A program made the translations under genes and the position numbers. This document shows, one piece after another, positions 37,420-48,129 of a stretch of DNA of 64,000 bases. The notes under the pieces were generated by a model. It saw only the letters and a program-made list of their open reading frames with translations, was not told where the DNA came from and did not search any database. Within the stretch, counting starts at the first letter, position 1. Each line of letters opens with the position of its first letter. The DNA is from Heterodera schachtii. Its lineage: Eukaryota > Nematoda > Chromadorea > Rhabditida > Heteroderidae. The stretch lies in the NCBI GenBank assembly GCA_023374025.1, contig SIJG01000038.1, positions 811,728 to 875,727 of the forward strand, written 5' to 3'.

Positions 37420-40227
37420 GTTTATTTATGTATTTAATAAAGAATTCTAATGAGAATAAATGAAGCGAAAAATTATTATTGAAAGTGAAAATAAAAACAA
37501 ATTCTATGACTAATAAATTTGGAAAATAAATGAATTTATTTATATTTTCAAATATTTAAGAAAATTTTAGAGCAATTTAAAGCAAGCACAAATCAGAAGA
37601 GGGATCACGATGTGGCTCCTATATTTAGGCATTTTATGCAGCTCCGCATAGAACCTATTAACATTTAATTGTTGTATATATTTCTTTCTTCATGTTTAAT
37701 TGAGTTATAATGGATTTTATTGAAATCAAAAATTACTATTGTTTAATTTTTAATTTAATTACTTTATATTATAAATAATTGTTATCTTTTTTTTATTACT
37801 CCATCGACGTATAAATTGGCTCCCACACCAAATAAATATATGAAGCAATTCTTTATGGGTTCGTCCAATTTTTAACCACATCATTTAGAGTGTGGAATTG
37901 CATAAATTATTATTTATTTTTAATGACATAATTTGAGTCTTATTTTTGAAATGTCTTAAAAATTTGTGACTAACTCTTAATGAAATGGCACCATCATAAA
38001 TTTGACAGAATTATATATATATGTTAACAAATTTTCAAATTTAGCAATATTTTCAAATATTACTAAAACTGTAAATTAGCTTTAGTTAAATAGTCATAAT
38101 TATATTTTCTTATTATTTTTATAAATGGAATTGATAAAAATAATAGTATTTTACACAATATTTTAATTTTTGAATATACCTTTCTAGCTAACTTGTCAAC
38201 AAAATGATATTGTATACGAAGGCTCTTTTAAGCAGGGCAATATAAAAAAAAACTTATCAAGTATTTTAATTAAATTATATAATTTTATATAGAAAAACAC
38301 AGCTGAAGAAAATATTAACGAATAATAATTTTAACTCGCCCTCGTCGATGTAAAAAATAAATTATTTTTCATTTTATATATTTTCGCGTTTTAATGCATA
38401 AATTTTATTAATTATTATATTATTATTCTTAGTGGTTTAATCAAAATATTGCATAAATTGTATTAAATAAGATCGTTTTTATTATAATTATTAACATTTT
38501 TTTCAAAAGTCAAGTAAAAAAATTATTAAATTTTTCTATATTCAATTTTAGGAAATTTAGTTACTATTTATTAGCTTTTTCATATTTCACTTGTTTTAAT
38601 ATATAAAAAAATTTTTTTGTTCAAAAAAATTACTTATTTAATTATTTTCATAAAAATTAGATAGAGCTAAGATAATATTTTCTCTTGAATTTTTTTATAT
38701 AAGTAAATATTTAAACTGCACTGATAACAATGATTTTTATTATTTTTGTTTAATTTTTAAATATTGGTTGATTTGACTTTAGCATCATAAAAAATTTCAA
38801 CTTTGGCCCAAAATTTTTATTTTTTGTATTAATTTTTTTAGTTGTAATTTTATATTTTTAATGTTAAATTCACGATGCATTCAATGTCTAGACTATCATC
38901 GGAGATTGAAAATCAATTCTCAATAATAAATTTCCAGGTTTAATTTTTTTAGCAGTTTTTAAGGGGACATTACAGCAACTGGCATTATATTTGGTATTTT
39001 GTTTATTTTGTAAATTAATCCTTACACTTTCGTAGCGTATTTCTTAAATTTATTTCTTGTGATAAACATACAATTCCAGAAAGACATCCTGAGAGGCTTT
39101 AAATTTTTAGAATTTCATGCATGGCTTATGTTTATGACAATGTGGAAAGCTGAAGTTTATCTATTATGCCTAATTTTATGTATTGTTTTTAAGAAAAAAA
39201 TTTTGATTTTTTAAATTAATTTTTTTTATTTCATAAAAATTCTTTCATCTCATGTTTCTTTATATATTAATGTTTTGGAGTAAAAATTATTTAATAAATT
39301 GTTAAATTAGCTCATATGTTTAAAATTGGTTTTATGTGATTTATATTACCATTCATTTAAATATTTTACATCATCTAGACTAGTTTTCTATGGGATGGTT
39401 CATTTTACGGGCTAACTAATTTAAATATAAAATATTTATTGAATTTTTATAATTATTAGCTATAATAAAGTTATTAAGCCTCGTTATTATATATTTTAAA
39501 TTTTTTTAAATAATTTAATTTTGATATTATTCTTTATTTGAAAGAAAATATTAATGTAATTTAATAAGTTTTTTCTGAAAACAATAGAAATACAATTATG
39601 TAGCAAAATTATCGATTTTCGTAAATTAGCCAAATTCGCAACTTTAAATTTTTTAAAAACATTTTAATGATTAAATCATTAAATTTATTATGATATTTCT
39701 TTCAATTTCAAATCAAAGGTATTTTGTAGAAAATTTTCTACTTTATTTGATAAGCATATTTAGTTTTTCACTTTCTCGTCTCCCTTGAAATTTTTTCGAA
39801 ATTTTTGCAACTTCTTTTTTCCATAATTAATTTTTCTTCCTTCATTTTTTTGTGTTGTGTTATTATATTTATGTACAAGCTTTTATGGGGGTAATTAGGA
39901 TTCACTCATAAAGTTGTGAAATAATTAATCGCCTTACCATCTTTTGCTAATATAAAGTTATACAATAATAACAAATCTTCAATGTTAAGGGGAATATAAT
40001 TTCTTTGGCAAGTCAAAAAATATTGAAAAATAAAATTTTTTAGTCAACAAATGAAATATTAATTAAATAATGAAATAATTTTTTTTTTAATAATAGCTGC
40101 TTAACTCAATTAAATAATAATTATAACCAAAAATTCAAATAAATAGAAAATAAGGCCAACAAACTTATTAACATTAAAAATTACATTAAACTGCATAATA
40201 TTAATCTTTAATTAATAATAAATGACC
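37420..40227. other. AT-rich non-coding stretch
   Basis: No supported feature over about 2.8 kb. Confidence 0.5.
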
Positions 40228-40556
40228 AAATAAGAGGTTTTTAGCACCTATTTGCTAACTTTTTATTTTTAGCACTTAAAAATCTAAAAAAATATAAAAA
40301 AAAACCTATTTTATCTATTTTGGCGTTTTGCCCAAAATTGTTAACAAAAATACAATAAAAAAGAAAAATACACCTCTAAGAAACCACCTCAAAATTTTAA
40401 AAAATTGTGTATTCTCATTAATGATTTGGCATAATTTGTTGCTTTTTGTAGAAAATTTTCGATTTTACACTCATAAATTTGGAATTTTTTTGGCACCTAT
40501 TTTCTCATTTTTAACACCTATTTTAGCATTTTTAAAAACTAAAAATTGGATCCCTA
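40228..40556. mobile_element. diverged hAT-like MITE remnant (GCACCTATTTT family)
   Basis: TTTTTAGCACCTATTTGC and GGCACCTATTTTCTC/AACACCTATTTTAGC motifs bracket a central AAATACACCTCTAAGAAACC block. Inverted, that block matches TTTCTTAGGGGTATATTTTT in the element at 43686-44282. The right end reads TTGGATCCCTA. A target duplication is not recognisable and the left end is uncertain. The 114-codon frame across it has no recognisable motif. Confidence 0.5.
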
Positions 40557-41118
40557 ATAATGACTTGTCTTGCATTTGCTGTTTTAAGCGCACACATTTT
40601 CACTTCCGCTTTCCCTACATAAAAGATTATGAAAGTATTTCTAATATTTTTTATTTAATTATCTCCATGTGAAAAATTAAAAATAAATTAATTTACAAAT
40701 ATCTTACTATAATAAAATAACTAAAATAATTTATTTATATTAAAAATTGTAATTTTGTCACAACTGCAGCATATATAGCAGCCCGTGACTTTCTTGACTT
40801 GTTTCGATAGTTTGAATCCATTCAACATATGGAAATATAAGTACAAATTAAAAAAAATAAATAAATTATTAAAACTAATCATAAATAAAATTTGTTTACA
40901 ATGACAAAAACCAAGAAAGATTTAGAGCGTGTAAAACGTTTCTTAAATATTGACTGAATTGTGTATAAAAAATAAAACTTTTATTTTGAAGGATTAACAC
41001 TGATTGTAGAAATTGGAATTAATTTTAAAAATTTCAAAAAAGTAAAATTAAATATTTAAAGAACACAATAAATAAAACACTCGATAAAACCATTATCAAC
41101 GAATTATTAATAGTACTG

Positions 41119-41876
41119 CAACATTTGCGCCCCTACATTTGCGCCTCGAACATTTGTACCACTACATTTGCGCCCCAATTGAAAATAAATAATTTATTCA
41201 TGAAATTGTCTTTCCCAAGGGGTTAATTTAGATCTGGCTCGTCAAAACGGACAACCAAATCTCAATCTCGAATTGCAGAATCGTTTTCAAGGTATTTTTT
41301 AGAACGAGATACTTCAGATATTGGCCTAGTTGGATCATCAAGTTCATGGGTCTCATCCAATTTCGTTGGTTCTCATCTTCATCTTTGATTCGACTAATAA
41401 ACCTTTAATTATTTTTCGGTTTTGGTATTTTTATCTTAATTTGCGTTGCCATATTGATACAATAGGAGCCGAAAATCGCTTGTTGAAGCTGGAGTGAAAA
41501 CCTTCCAGGCCATTATTAGTAAGTGCTATACAGGGTGCGGCATAAGTTCTGCGACAAAGTCATGCATATTCCATGTTTCTAACTCAAACAAAGCATGATC
41601 ATATTTCATTAATAAATCAAAAACATGGAGACACAAAAAGTGAAAAATCGGATCTTGGTTTTGATGCTTTATGAGGTCAAAGGGAAAGAAAACAAGAGAT
41701 ATTTGGATGTGGATGATGATTTTTTAAGAAATCACTCCCGTTAGCCCTTGGGAAAGGCAATTTCATGAATAAATTTTTTATTCGCAATCGGGACGCAAAT
41801 GTTCAGTGCGCAAATGTAGGGGCGCAAATGTTTAGGGCGCAAAAGTTCAGGGCACAAATGTAGTGGCGCAAATGTT
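41119..41876 (-). mobile_element. MULE remnant with inverted GCGCAAATGT arrays, copy 1
   Basis: The left array 41119-41176 (ACATTTGCGCC units) and right array 41790-41876 (GGCGCAAATGT units) are inverted. Between them on the minus strand lies decayed MULE transposase. Its central frame is broken in this copy because 22 bases (41531-41552) replace the 8 bases ATTATCAAG-side segment seen in copy 2, which removes the DNIALTNN continuity. The flanking target duplication is not clear. Confidence 0.75.
41531..41552. mobile_element. mariner-like terminal scar
   Basis: After TATA the sequence reads CAGGGTGCGGCATAAGTTCT then GC. Copy 2 has TTATCAAG at this place. A TA followed by CAGGGTG is the usual junction of a Tc1/mariner-type terminal repeat. 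I infer an insertion at TA followed by a deletion that removed nearly the whole element and 8 host bases. Confidence 0.45.
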
Positions 41877-42123
41877 CCGTCACTCACTTCATTAATTCAT
41901 AATGAAAAAAATAAAATAAAAATGGAATAGCACAATGAATCAGTGCCCGCAGTGGTACAAGAAAGAAAAAATAAACCTTTTAATTTTATTTGTAAAATTA
42001 TGTATTTATTTCAAATTTGAAATTAAACTCAAATTATTTAGTTTTTTTATCAGAAAAACATTAATATAAAACTCTAAGGTTAAAATAATTATCACTTCGC
42101 CCACACCCATACTTTTCTCACTT

Positions 42124-43496
42124 AATTTTGGATTCCGGTCAAATTCCGGAAATATGGCGAACATCATTAGTTGTACCTATTTTCAAAAAAGGCGAAAAAA
42201 ACAAATCCGATGAATTATAGACCGATTTCATTAACAAGCACTATTTGCAGAGTTTTCGAAAGAGTTCTGAGTAGCAAAATTTTGGAATTTTTGAACAGTA
42301 CAAGATTCTTTGATAAAGAACAATTTGGGTTTTTAAAAAACAGATCGACTACAACCCAAATATTAAAAACGATGGACGATATATATAATTCTCTACAAAA
42401 GAATCAACAAATTGACATAATCTATATTGATTTTGTCAAGGCGTTTGATTCTGTTCCAATCGATCTATTACTTCATAAAATTAAAAGCATTGGAATTGAA
42501 GGAAAAATTTTGAAATTCTTAACTCAGTTTTTAAAGAATCGAAGTTTTAGGGTTAAAATCGGTGAAGAATTTTCTGAAAATTATAAAATATTTTCTGGAG
42601 TGCCCCAGGGAAGTGTCCTAGGACCATTGCTCTTTTTAATTTTTATAAATGATCTGCCGTCCTTTATTGCAAAAGAAGGGTCATCAGTTGGCATAAAAAT
42701 GTACGCGGACGATGTCAAAATATATTATGCACATGAAAATGATGATAAAACAAATCATTTAGATAAATCAATTAAGCTTTTGGAAAAATGGTCAAAAACA
42801 AATGGGTTAGAAATTTCAACTGAAAAATGTTTTGTTCTATATTTAGGGAAAAATAATATGAAAAAAGAATATTTTATTAACTCAAAAAGGATTTCAGAGT
42901 CGGATAAAGTTCGTGACTTAGGCATTATAATTGACTCGAAATTGAATTTTTCAGAACATATTAATAAAATCGTACGTAATGCATATCTTAGAATTTTCCA
43001 GATTTTAAGAGTGTTAAAAACCAGGGAAATAAAGACTTTAACCGCAGCTTATAAAACTTTTGTACGACCTCAATTAGAATACGCAACCGAAGTTTGGAAT
43101 CCCAACCTAAAAAAAGATATTGACAAAATTGTGCGTGTTCAAAAATTTTTCACAAGAAAAGCATTTAGAAAATGTGGTTTCATTTACCAAAAATATGGGG
43201 AAAGACTAAAAATCACTGATTTACACAAATTATAAGAAAGAAGAAAAATTAATGATTTAACAACAGCTTTTAAAATAATTAAAGGGTTCACAAGCCTCGA
43301 TGCTGGGAAAAGTTTCTTTTTCTCAGAAAGGCCCAGGAGGCCTTTACTTTTACGAGTAAAGCGCCACACGGCCAAAACTCAAAATAATTTTTTCAATAGA
43401 ATAGTAAAAAACTGGAATAATCTTCCAGTGTTAGCGGTACAAATTAATAAGGCAAAGGAATTCAGGGGTTTACTAAAAGCAATGAGTTCTGAGTAG
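42124..43496 (+). pseudogene. CR1/Jockey-like reverse transcriptase (truncated, one frameshift, one stop)
   Basis: RNA-dependent DNA polymerase of a non-LTR retrotransposon. From the Met at 42171 (a chance start), the 354-residue frame has NYRPISLT (15-22), FGFLKNRST (52-60), motif A YIDFVKAFDSV (85-95, catalytic Asp87), motif B SGVPQGSVLGPLLF (142-155), motif C YADD (178-181) and motif D-like LGIIIDSKLNF (250-260). The thumb follows with FVRPQLEYATEVWNP (297-311) and FTRKAFRKCG. All catalytic aspartates are intact. Upstream the frame differs: WRTSLVVPIFKKG (42155 on) is +2 relative to the main frame, so there is an indel between about 42190 and 42215. A TAA at 43233-43235 interrupts the C-terminal region, which continues in frame to TAG at 43494-43496 with NNFFNRIVKNWNNLP. 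The apurinic endonuclease domain and ORF1 are missing. Two lesions and otherwise good conservation suggest a fairly young dead copy. Confidence 0.95.
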
Positions 43497-43670
43497 GATA
43501 TTTTCTGTGCCACATTTTACATTATTTATAATCACCTGTGATTTTAACATTTGATTGATTTTGTTTTTATCACGATATTCATTATATTTTTATTTGATCC
43601 TTTTATTTGATTGTTTTCTTTTGCACCATGTAAGAGCACTAATGTGCCTTTGGTTTGCTCGATAAATTAA
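42124..43670 (+). mobile_element. 5'-truncated non-LTR retrotransposon
   Basis: A 1.55 kb insert lying exactly between the two 1.256 kb direct repeats. It starts inside the RT coding region, carries the RT to its end, then a 3' UTR (43497-43670) finishing GCTCGATAAATTAA. The 5' truncation, A/T-rich 3' tail and flanking direct repeats are the signature of target-primed reverse transcription, except that the flanking repeats are far longer than usual target duplications. Confidence 0.85.
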
Positions 43671-43685
43671 ATTAAAACTAATCAT

Positions 43686-44282
43686 TAGGGCTTCTTTTTT
43701 TAGGCACAAAAAATCGCTAATTAGGCACCTAAAATAGGCAAAAAAAATCGCAAAATAGGCATTAAATAGGCACAAAAATCCTAAAATAGGCACTAAAATA
43801 GGCACAAAATTTTTTTTATTAACGCTTTTTAGGTAGCAAAACACTTAAAAATTAATCAAAAAACTTATTTTGCTTATATTTCAATTGTTTTAAAGTTGTT
43901 TCCAATAAAAATAATTTTTTAAACCAATAATTTTATGAAGAAAAAATAATTAATTTTTCGGGAAGAATTTTTGTGAATATTTTTTTTCAATTCTTAGGGG
44001 TCTTTTTTCTGAAATTTTTTCGGGTCGTTTCTTAGGGGTATATTTTTCATTTTTTGTTGCATTTTGTTAAGAATTTTCCGAAAATGCTGAAAAAGACGCC
44101 AAAAATGGCGAAATAGGCACAAAAATAGGCATTAAGCACAAAAAGTCCAAAATAGGCAAAAATAGGCATTATAAAAGTCATCGTAGACACCCCAAATCAG
44201 GCGGAAAATGCTTTTTTCGTGCTTATCTAAGCGTATTAAGTGCGCAAAAATTTTAGGCATTTGCCTAAAAAAAGAAGCCCTA
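43686..44282. mobile_element. hAT-like MITE with 8-bp target duplication CTAATCAT and a known empty site
   Basis: The ends TAGGGCTTCTTTTTTTAGGC and GCCTAAAAAAAGAAGCCCTA are inverted, with CTAATCAT on both sides (43678-43685, 44283-44290). Copy 1 of the host repeat has the uninterrupted site at 40875-40882. Inside are many AATAGGCAC motifs near both ends in the same orientation and a TCGTTTCTTAGGGGTATATT block. The 597-bp element has no transposase and is non-autonomous. Confidence 0.95.
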
Positions 44283-44526
44283 CTAATCATAAATAAAATT
44301 TGTTTACAATGACAAAAACCAAGAAAGATTTAGAGCGTGTAAAACGTTTCTTAAATATTGACAGAATTGTGTATAAAAAATAAAACTTTTATTTTGAAGG
44401 ATTAACACTGATTGTAGAAATTGGAATTAATTTTAAAAATTTCAAAAAAGTAAAATTAAATATTTAAAGAACACAATAAATAAAACACTCGATAAAACCA
44501 TTATCAACGAATTATTAATAGTACTG

Positions 44527-45270
44527 CAACATTTGCGCCCCTACATTTGCGCCTCGAACATTTGTACCACTACATTTGCGCCCCAATTGAAAATAAATAA
44601 TTTATTCATGGAATTGTCTTTCCCAAGGGGTTAATTTAGATCTGGCTCGTCAAAACGGACAACCAAATCTCAATCTCGAATTGCAGAATCGTTTTCAAGG
44701 TATTTTTTAGAACGAGATACTTCAGATATTGGCCTAGTTGGATCATCAAGTTCATGGGTCTCATCCAATTTCGTTGGTTCTCATCTTCATCTTTGATTCG
44801 ACTAATAAACCTTTAATTATTTTTCTGTTTTGGTATTTTTATCTTAATTTGCGTTGCCATATTGATACAATAGGAGCCGAAAATCGCTTGTTGAAGCTGG
44901 AGTGAAAACCTTCCAGGCCATTATTAGTAAGTGCTATATTATCAAGGACAAAGTCATGCATATTCCATGTTTCTAACTCAAACAAAGCATGATCATATTT
45001 CATTAATAAATCAAAAACATGGAGACACAAAAAGTGAAAAATCGGATCTTGGTTTTGATGCTTTATGAGGTCAAAGGGAAAGAAAACAAGAGATATTTGG
45101 ATGTGGATGATGATTTTTTAAGAAATCACTCCCGTTAGCCCTTGGGAAAGGCAATTTCATGAATAAATTTTTTATTCGCAATCGGGACGCAAATGTTCAG
45201 TGCGCAAATGTAGGGGCGCAAATGTTTAGGGCGCAAAAGTTCAGGGCACAAATGTAGTGGCGCAAATGTT
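44527..45270 (-). mobile_element. MULE remnant with inverted GCGCAAATGT arrays, copy 2
   Basis: The arrays at 44527-44584 and 45184-45270 are inverted. The element encodes the transposase remnant on its minus strand. It is the only array-ended element in the window with recognisable transposase and so links the GCGCAAATGT motif to Mutator-like elements. Internal deletion has left only the C-terminal part of the transposase. Confidence 0.8.
44641..45117 (-). pseudogene. MULE transposase, C-terminal remnant
   Basis: A minus-strand frame open from 45117 to 44839 (92 codons) contains FELETWNMHDFVLDNIALTN then NGLEGFHSSFNKRF and SIWQ. This matches the Trp-Asn, (R/L)TNN, EG(W/F)H pattern found near the C-terminal end of the DDE domain of MULE transposases. 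The final catalytic Glu of that family lies near this region, but I cannot assign it with certainty. After a frameshift near 44839 a second stretch (44790-44641) reads LDDPTRPISEVSRSKKYLEN then DSAIRD, one stop, and DLVVRFDEPDLN, resembling the C-terminal tail. The N-terminal part, zinc finger and first catalytic residues are absent. No start codon is supported because the gene is truncated. Confidence 0.75.
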
Positions 45271-45517
45271 CCGTCACTCACTTCATTAATTCATAATGAA
45301 AAAAATAAAATAAAAATGGAATAGCACAATGAATCAGTGCCCGCAGTGGTACAAGAAAGAAAAAATAAACCTTTTAATTTTATTTGTAAAATTATGTATT
45401 TATTTCAAATTTGAAATTAAACTCAAATTACTTAGTTTTTTTATCAGAAAAACATTAATATAAAACTCTAAGGTTAAAATAATTATCACTTCGCCCACAC
45501 CCATACTTTTCTCACTT

Positions 45518-47772
45518 TGGCATTTTTTGGTATTTTTTTTCATCAACAAAAATATTAAATAAGTACTACCAAAATAAACTTTATTGTTTAAATTGATTTT
45601 AATAATAATATGAAATAAATGTTTTGCATTTTAAGCATATTATTTACATTAATTATTAAAAAGTTTTATTAATTTTATATTATTTTTTGAAATAGAAATA
45701 TTTATCAATCTGTTGATTTAGAAGTAATAAATTATAAGATTACTGAGAAAAGTTAATATTTTTCAATTTATTTGTAATAAAATAATATAATTGAATGCAA
45801 CTTTAAAGTATTTTTTGCATGAACAAAAAATCTACTTTTTTTGATCAAAATCTAATCCAATCTCGAGTCTTTATAGCTGAAAGGAACAGCATGTATATTA
45901 TTATTATTTTAAAATTTAATAAACACTGTAAAAATATAAATCGTTTAAATATTTAAAAATTCAAAACTAAAGCAAAAATCTAAAATAAAAACTAGTAATG
46001 CATGAAACGATGCATATATATTATATACTGTTAAATAATTAAAAATAAAAACTCTCGGAGCAAATATATTTATTAAAAATTTTATTTAAGAATTATAAAT
46101 AAGAGATTTAATTTTATTAATAAAAACCAAAATGATGTTTGAATAGTCTAAAGAAAAAACAATGCTTTGCGGGATTTATGATCGCGAATCTAAGTATCTT
46201 AAGACAATTAATCAGATTTATTGTTAAATATAAAAAATATTTGATATGCAAAATGACAAATATCAAGAAAAACAAACAATAAAACTGTTTAATTTTTTAA
46301 AATAAATTTGATAATAAAAATTCACTTTAAATAAATACGACCAAATGACGTTAAGCCGAATTATTCAATTATAAATAATATACCTTTATACTTATATGTA
46401 AAATAATTCTAATAGATCAATTTAATAATAGAATTTAATAGGTTTAAAAATGTCGTTAATACGAATTTGCTATACCTATCTAAAGTTAAAACTTCTGACA
46501 TTTAAGACATAAGTTTAATGAAGTTAAAATTTTGTGTTTTATGATTCTAAATTCAATTTTCCGAAATGCATTAAAACTTAAATTTTTAGAGTGATAAAAC
46601 AAGAAAATAGGAACGATAAAAAGAGATTTAAAAAGGTTATTAAATAATTAACAAATGAAAGATTGGTTAATGAAATTGAAAAACAATTATAAAATACCAT
46701 TATAATGAAATGTTAAAAAATGAACCAAAGCGAATTAATAATATTGATTTATTACAATAAAAAACTATGATACAACAAAATATTAAACAATATTTTAAAC
46801 ATATTAAATAAGGTCAGAAAAAATTAAAAATATTTAAAAAGCATAATTAAATAAAAAATATAAAAAAATAATTATTACATCTAAATTAGAATTGATTTAG
46901 CTGAATGAGAATTATATGTTTATAGTTTGTAAGCAAATATAAAACATAAAATCATCATTTAAATAACTCAAATATAATAAAGTCACAAGCTGAAAAAACT
47001 ATAATTCTGATACTTTAACTTAAGATAATGTTATTAAAAGAGAGCGAAAAACAATACGCTTTCCTCCTGGAAGTGTACAAGAAAAATATTTATAAATTAA
47101 AATTAAATGGTCACTTTATTTAAAGATGAATTATTTTTTATTCTTTATTAATTCTGCTAACAAAAATGACCATGCTATAAGAATGAGCCATTATTAAGCG
47201 AAATGTTATATTAAAAAAGCTTTAAATATTTATAAACTAAAAATAAAATATATTTATAAAAAGTAAAGACCAGAAAAGTTTATTTTTTAGATTTTCGAAA
47301 GAAAATTTGAATTAATTGGTAATCAATTCTTTAAAATTAATTTTAATAATAAATGTTAATTAGCCCAAAAAATAAAGAAATTTTGATTTTATCAATAATT
47401 GTCCGGAAATTTATTTTAGTTTTAAATACAAATTTTAAATTTTTTTTATAAATAAACATTTTTTATTCTCTATTAATATGAAGAATAATTTTCATTTTTA
47501 TAAATTTTACTACTAAAGAAAAAATTAAATTTTAATATGAGGTCTGGAAAGTGAAATGCTTCCGCTTTTAGACGAATGAGAAAATTTCACCTTATGTGTC
47601 GAGAAAAATTATGTTTGGGTGCAAGCAAAATAATGTAGATGCGATTATTTACTAATTTTAATTATTATATAAAAATGGAGAATCGGATATTTATAAATAA
47701 TTAATAAAACTCTCACATTCTGAAATAACTCAGTTAAACCGCTTTTAATTTTAATTGTTCTGAAACCAATAA
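45518..47772. other. AT-rich non-coding stretch
   Basis: No supported feature over about 2.2 kb. Confidence 0.5.
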
Positions 47773-48129
47773 TTTTATCTGTATAAAATAGTCCCATATG
47801 AACTAACACGTACATTGAATATCATAAATTACCAACTCCGGAACGCAGGGCGAAAAGTTCTCGCTTTGACAGTATTCAGTCCTGTTCAAATCAAGCTTCA
47901 AATAGAAGGTTTGCAAATGGCTTTGGAATTGCACCAAAGTCTATGCACAATTCTTCCTTTAAACATCTCAGGATGTTATAAATGCTCTACAGGAGCACAA
48001 TTTGCTTATGTGTGCTCAACAACCAAATGTTTGGCAGGGACAACATCTTTCTTCATGAATGGAAAGTTACATTACGTTCCATATCAAATGTTTGAGTTCT
48101 TCTTGAAAAACCTCATTGTTTTATATTGA
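47773..48129 (+). pseudogene. Env-like fragment, phlebovirus-G2-type (retrotransposon-derived)
   Basis: A frame open from just after TAA at 47770-47772 to a stop at 48127-48129. It carries ISGCYKCSTGAQFAYVC (codons 63-79 counted from 47815), a Cys pattern like the Gly-Cys-Tyr-x-Cys-x-x-Gly-Ala block of the phlebovirus G2-type envelope protein acquired by some nematode Bel/Pao retrotransposons. The preceding QIKLQIEGLQMALE...ILPLN is compatible with that region. No gag, pol or LTR lies nearby, the N-terminal part is missing, and from about 48007 onward the sequence belongs to a long inverted repeat, so the true reading may end there. Assignment rests on a short motif and is tentative. Confidence 0.45.

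Larger units (their letters stand above)
40868..42123 (+). repeat. 1.256 kb direct repeat, copy 1
   Basis: From ATTAAAACTAATCATAAATA to CCATACTTTTCTCACTT, this unit recurs at 43671-45517 with only a handful of substitutions plus one 8-versus-22-base replacement at 41531. It contains the MULE remnant 41119-41876 and its flanks. Its right edge at 42123 is exactly where retrotransposon sequence begins. Confidence 0.95.
43671..45517 (+). repeat. 1.256 kb direct repeat, copy 2 (with MITE insert)
   Basis: Same unit as 40868-42123, starting ATTAAAACTAATCAT and ending TTTTCTCACTT, but split by the hAT-like MITE 43686-44282. Removing the MITE and its 8-bp duplication leaves 1242 bp; the 14-base difference from copy 1 is the mariner-like scar. 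It keeps the ancestral form at that scar site. Confidence 0.95.

Noticed and set aside
40868..45517. LTR retrotransposon with 1.256 kb LTRs
   Set aside because: The internal sequence is a non-LTR-type RT with no integrase or protease, and the repeats contain a MULE remnant and lack TG...CA ends.
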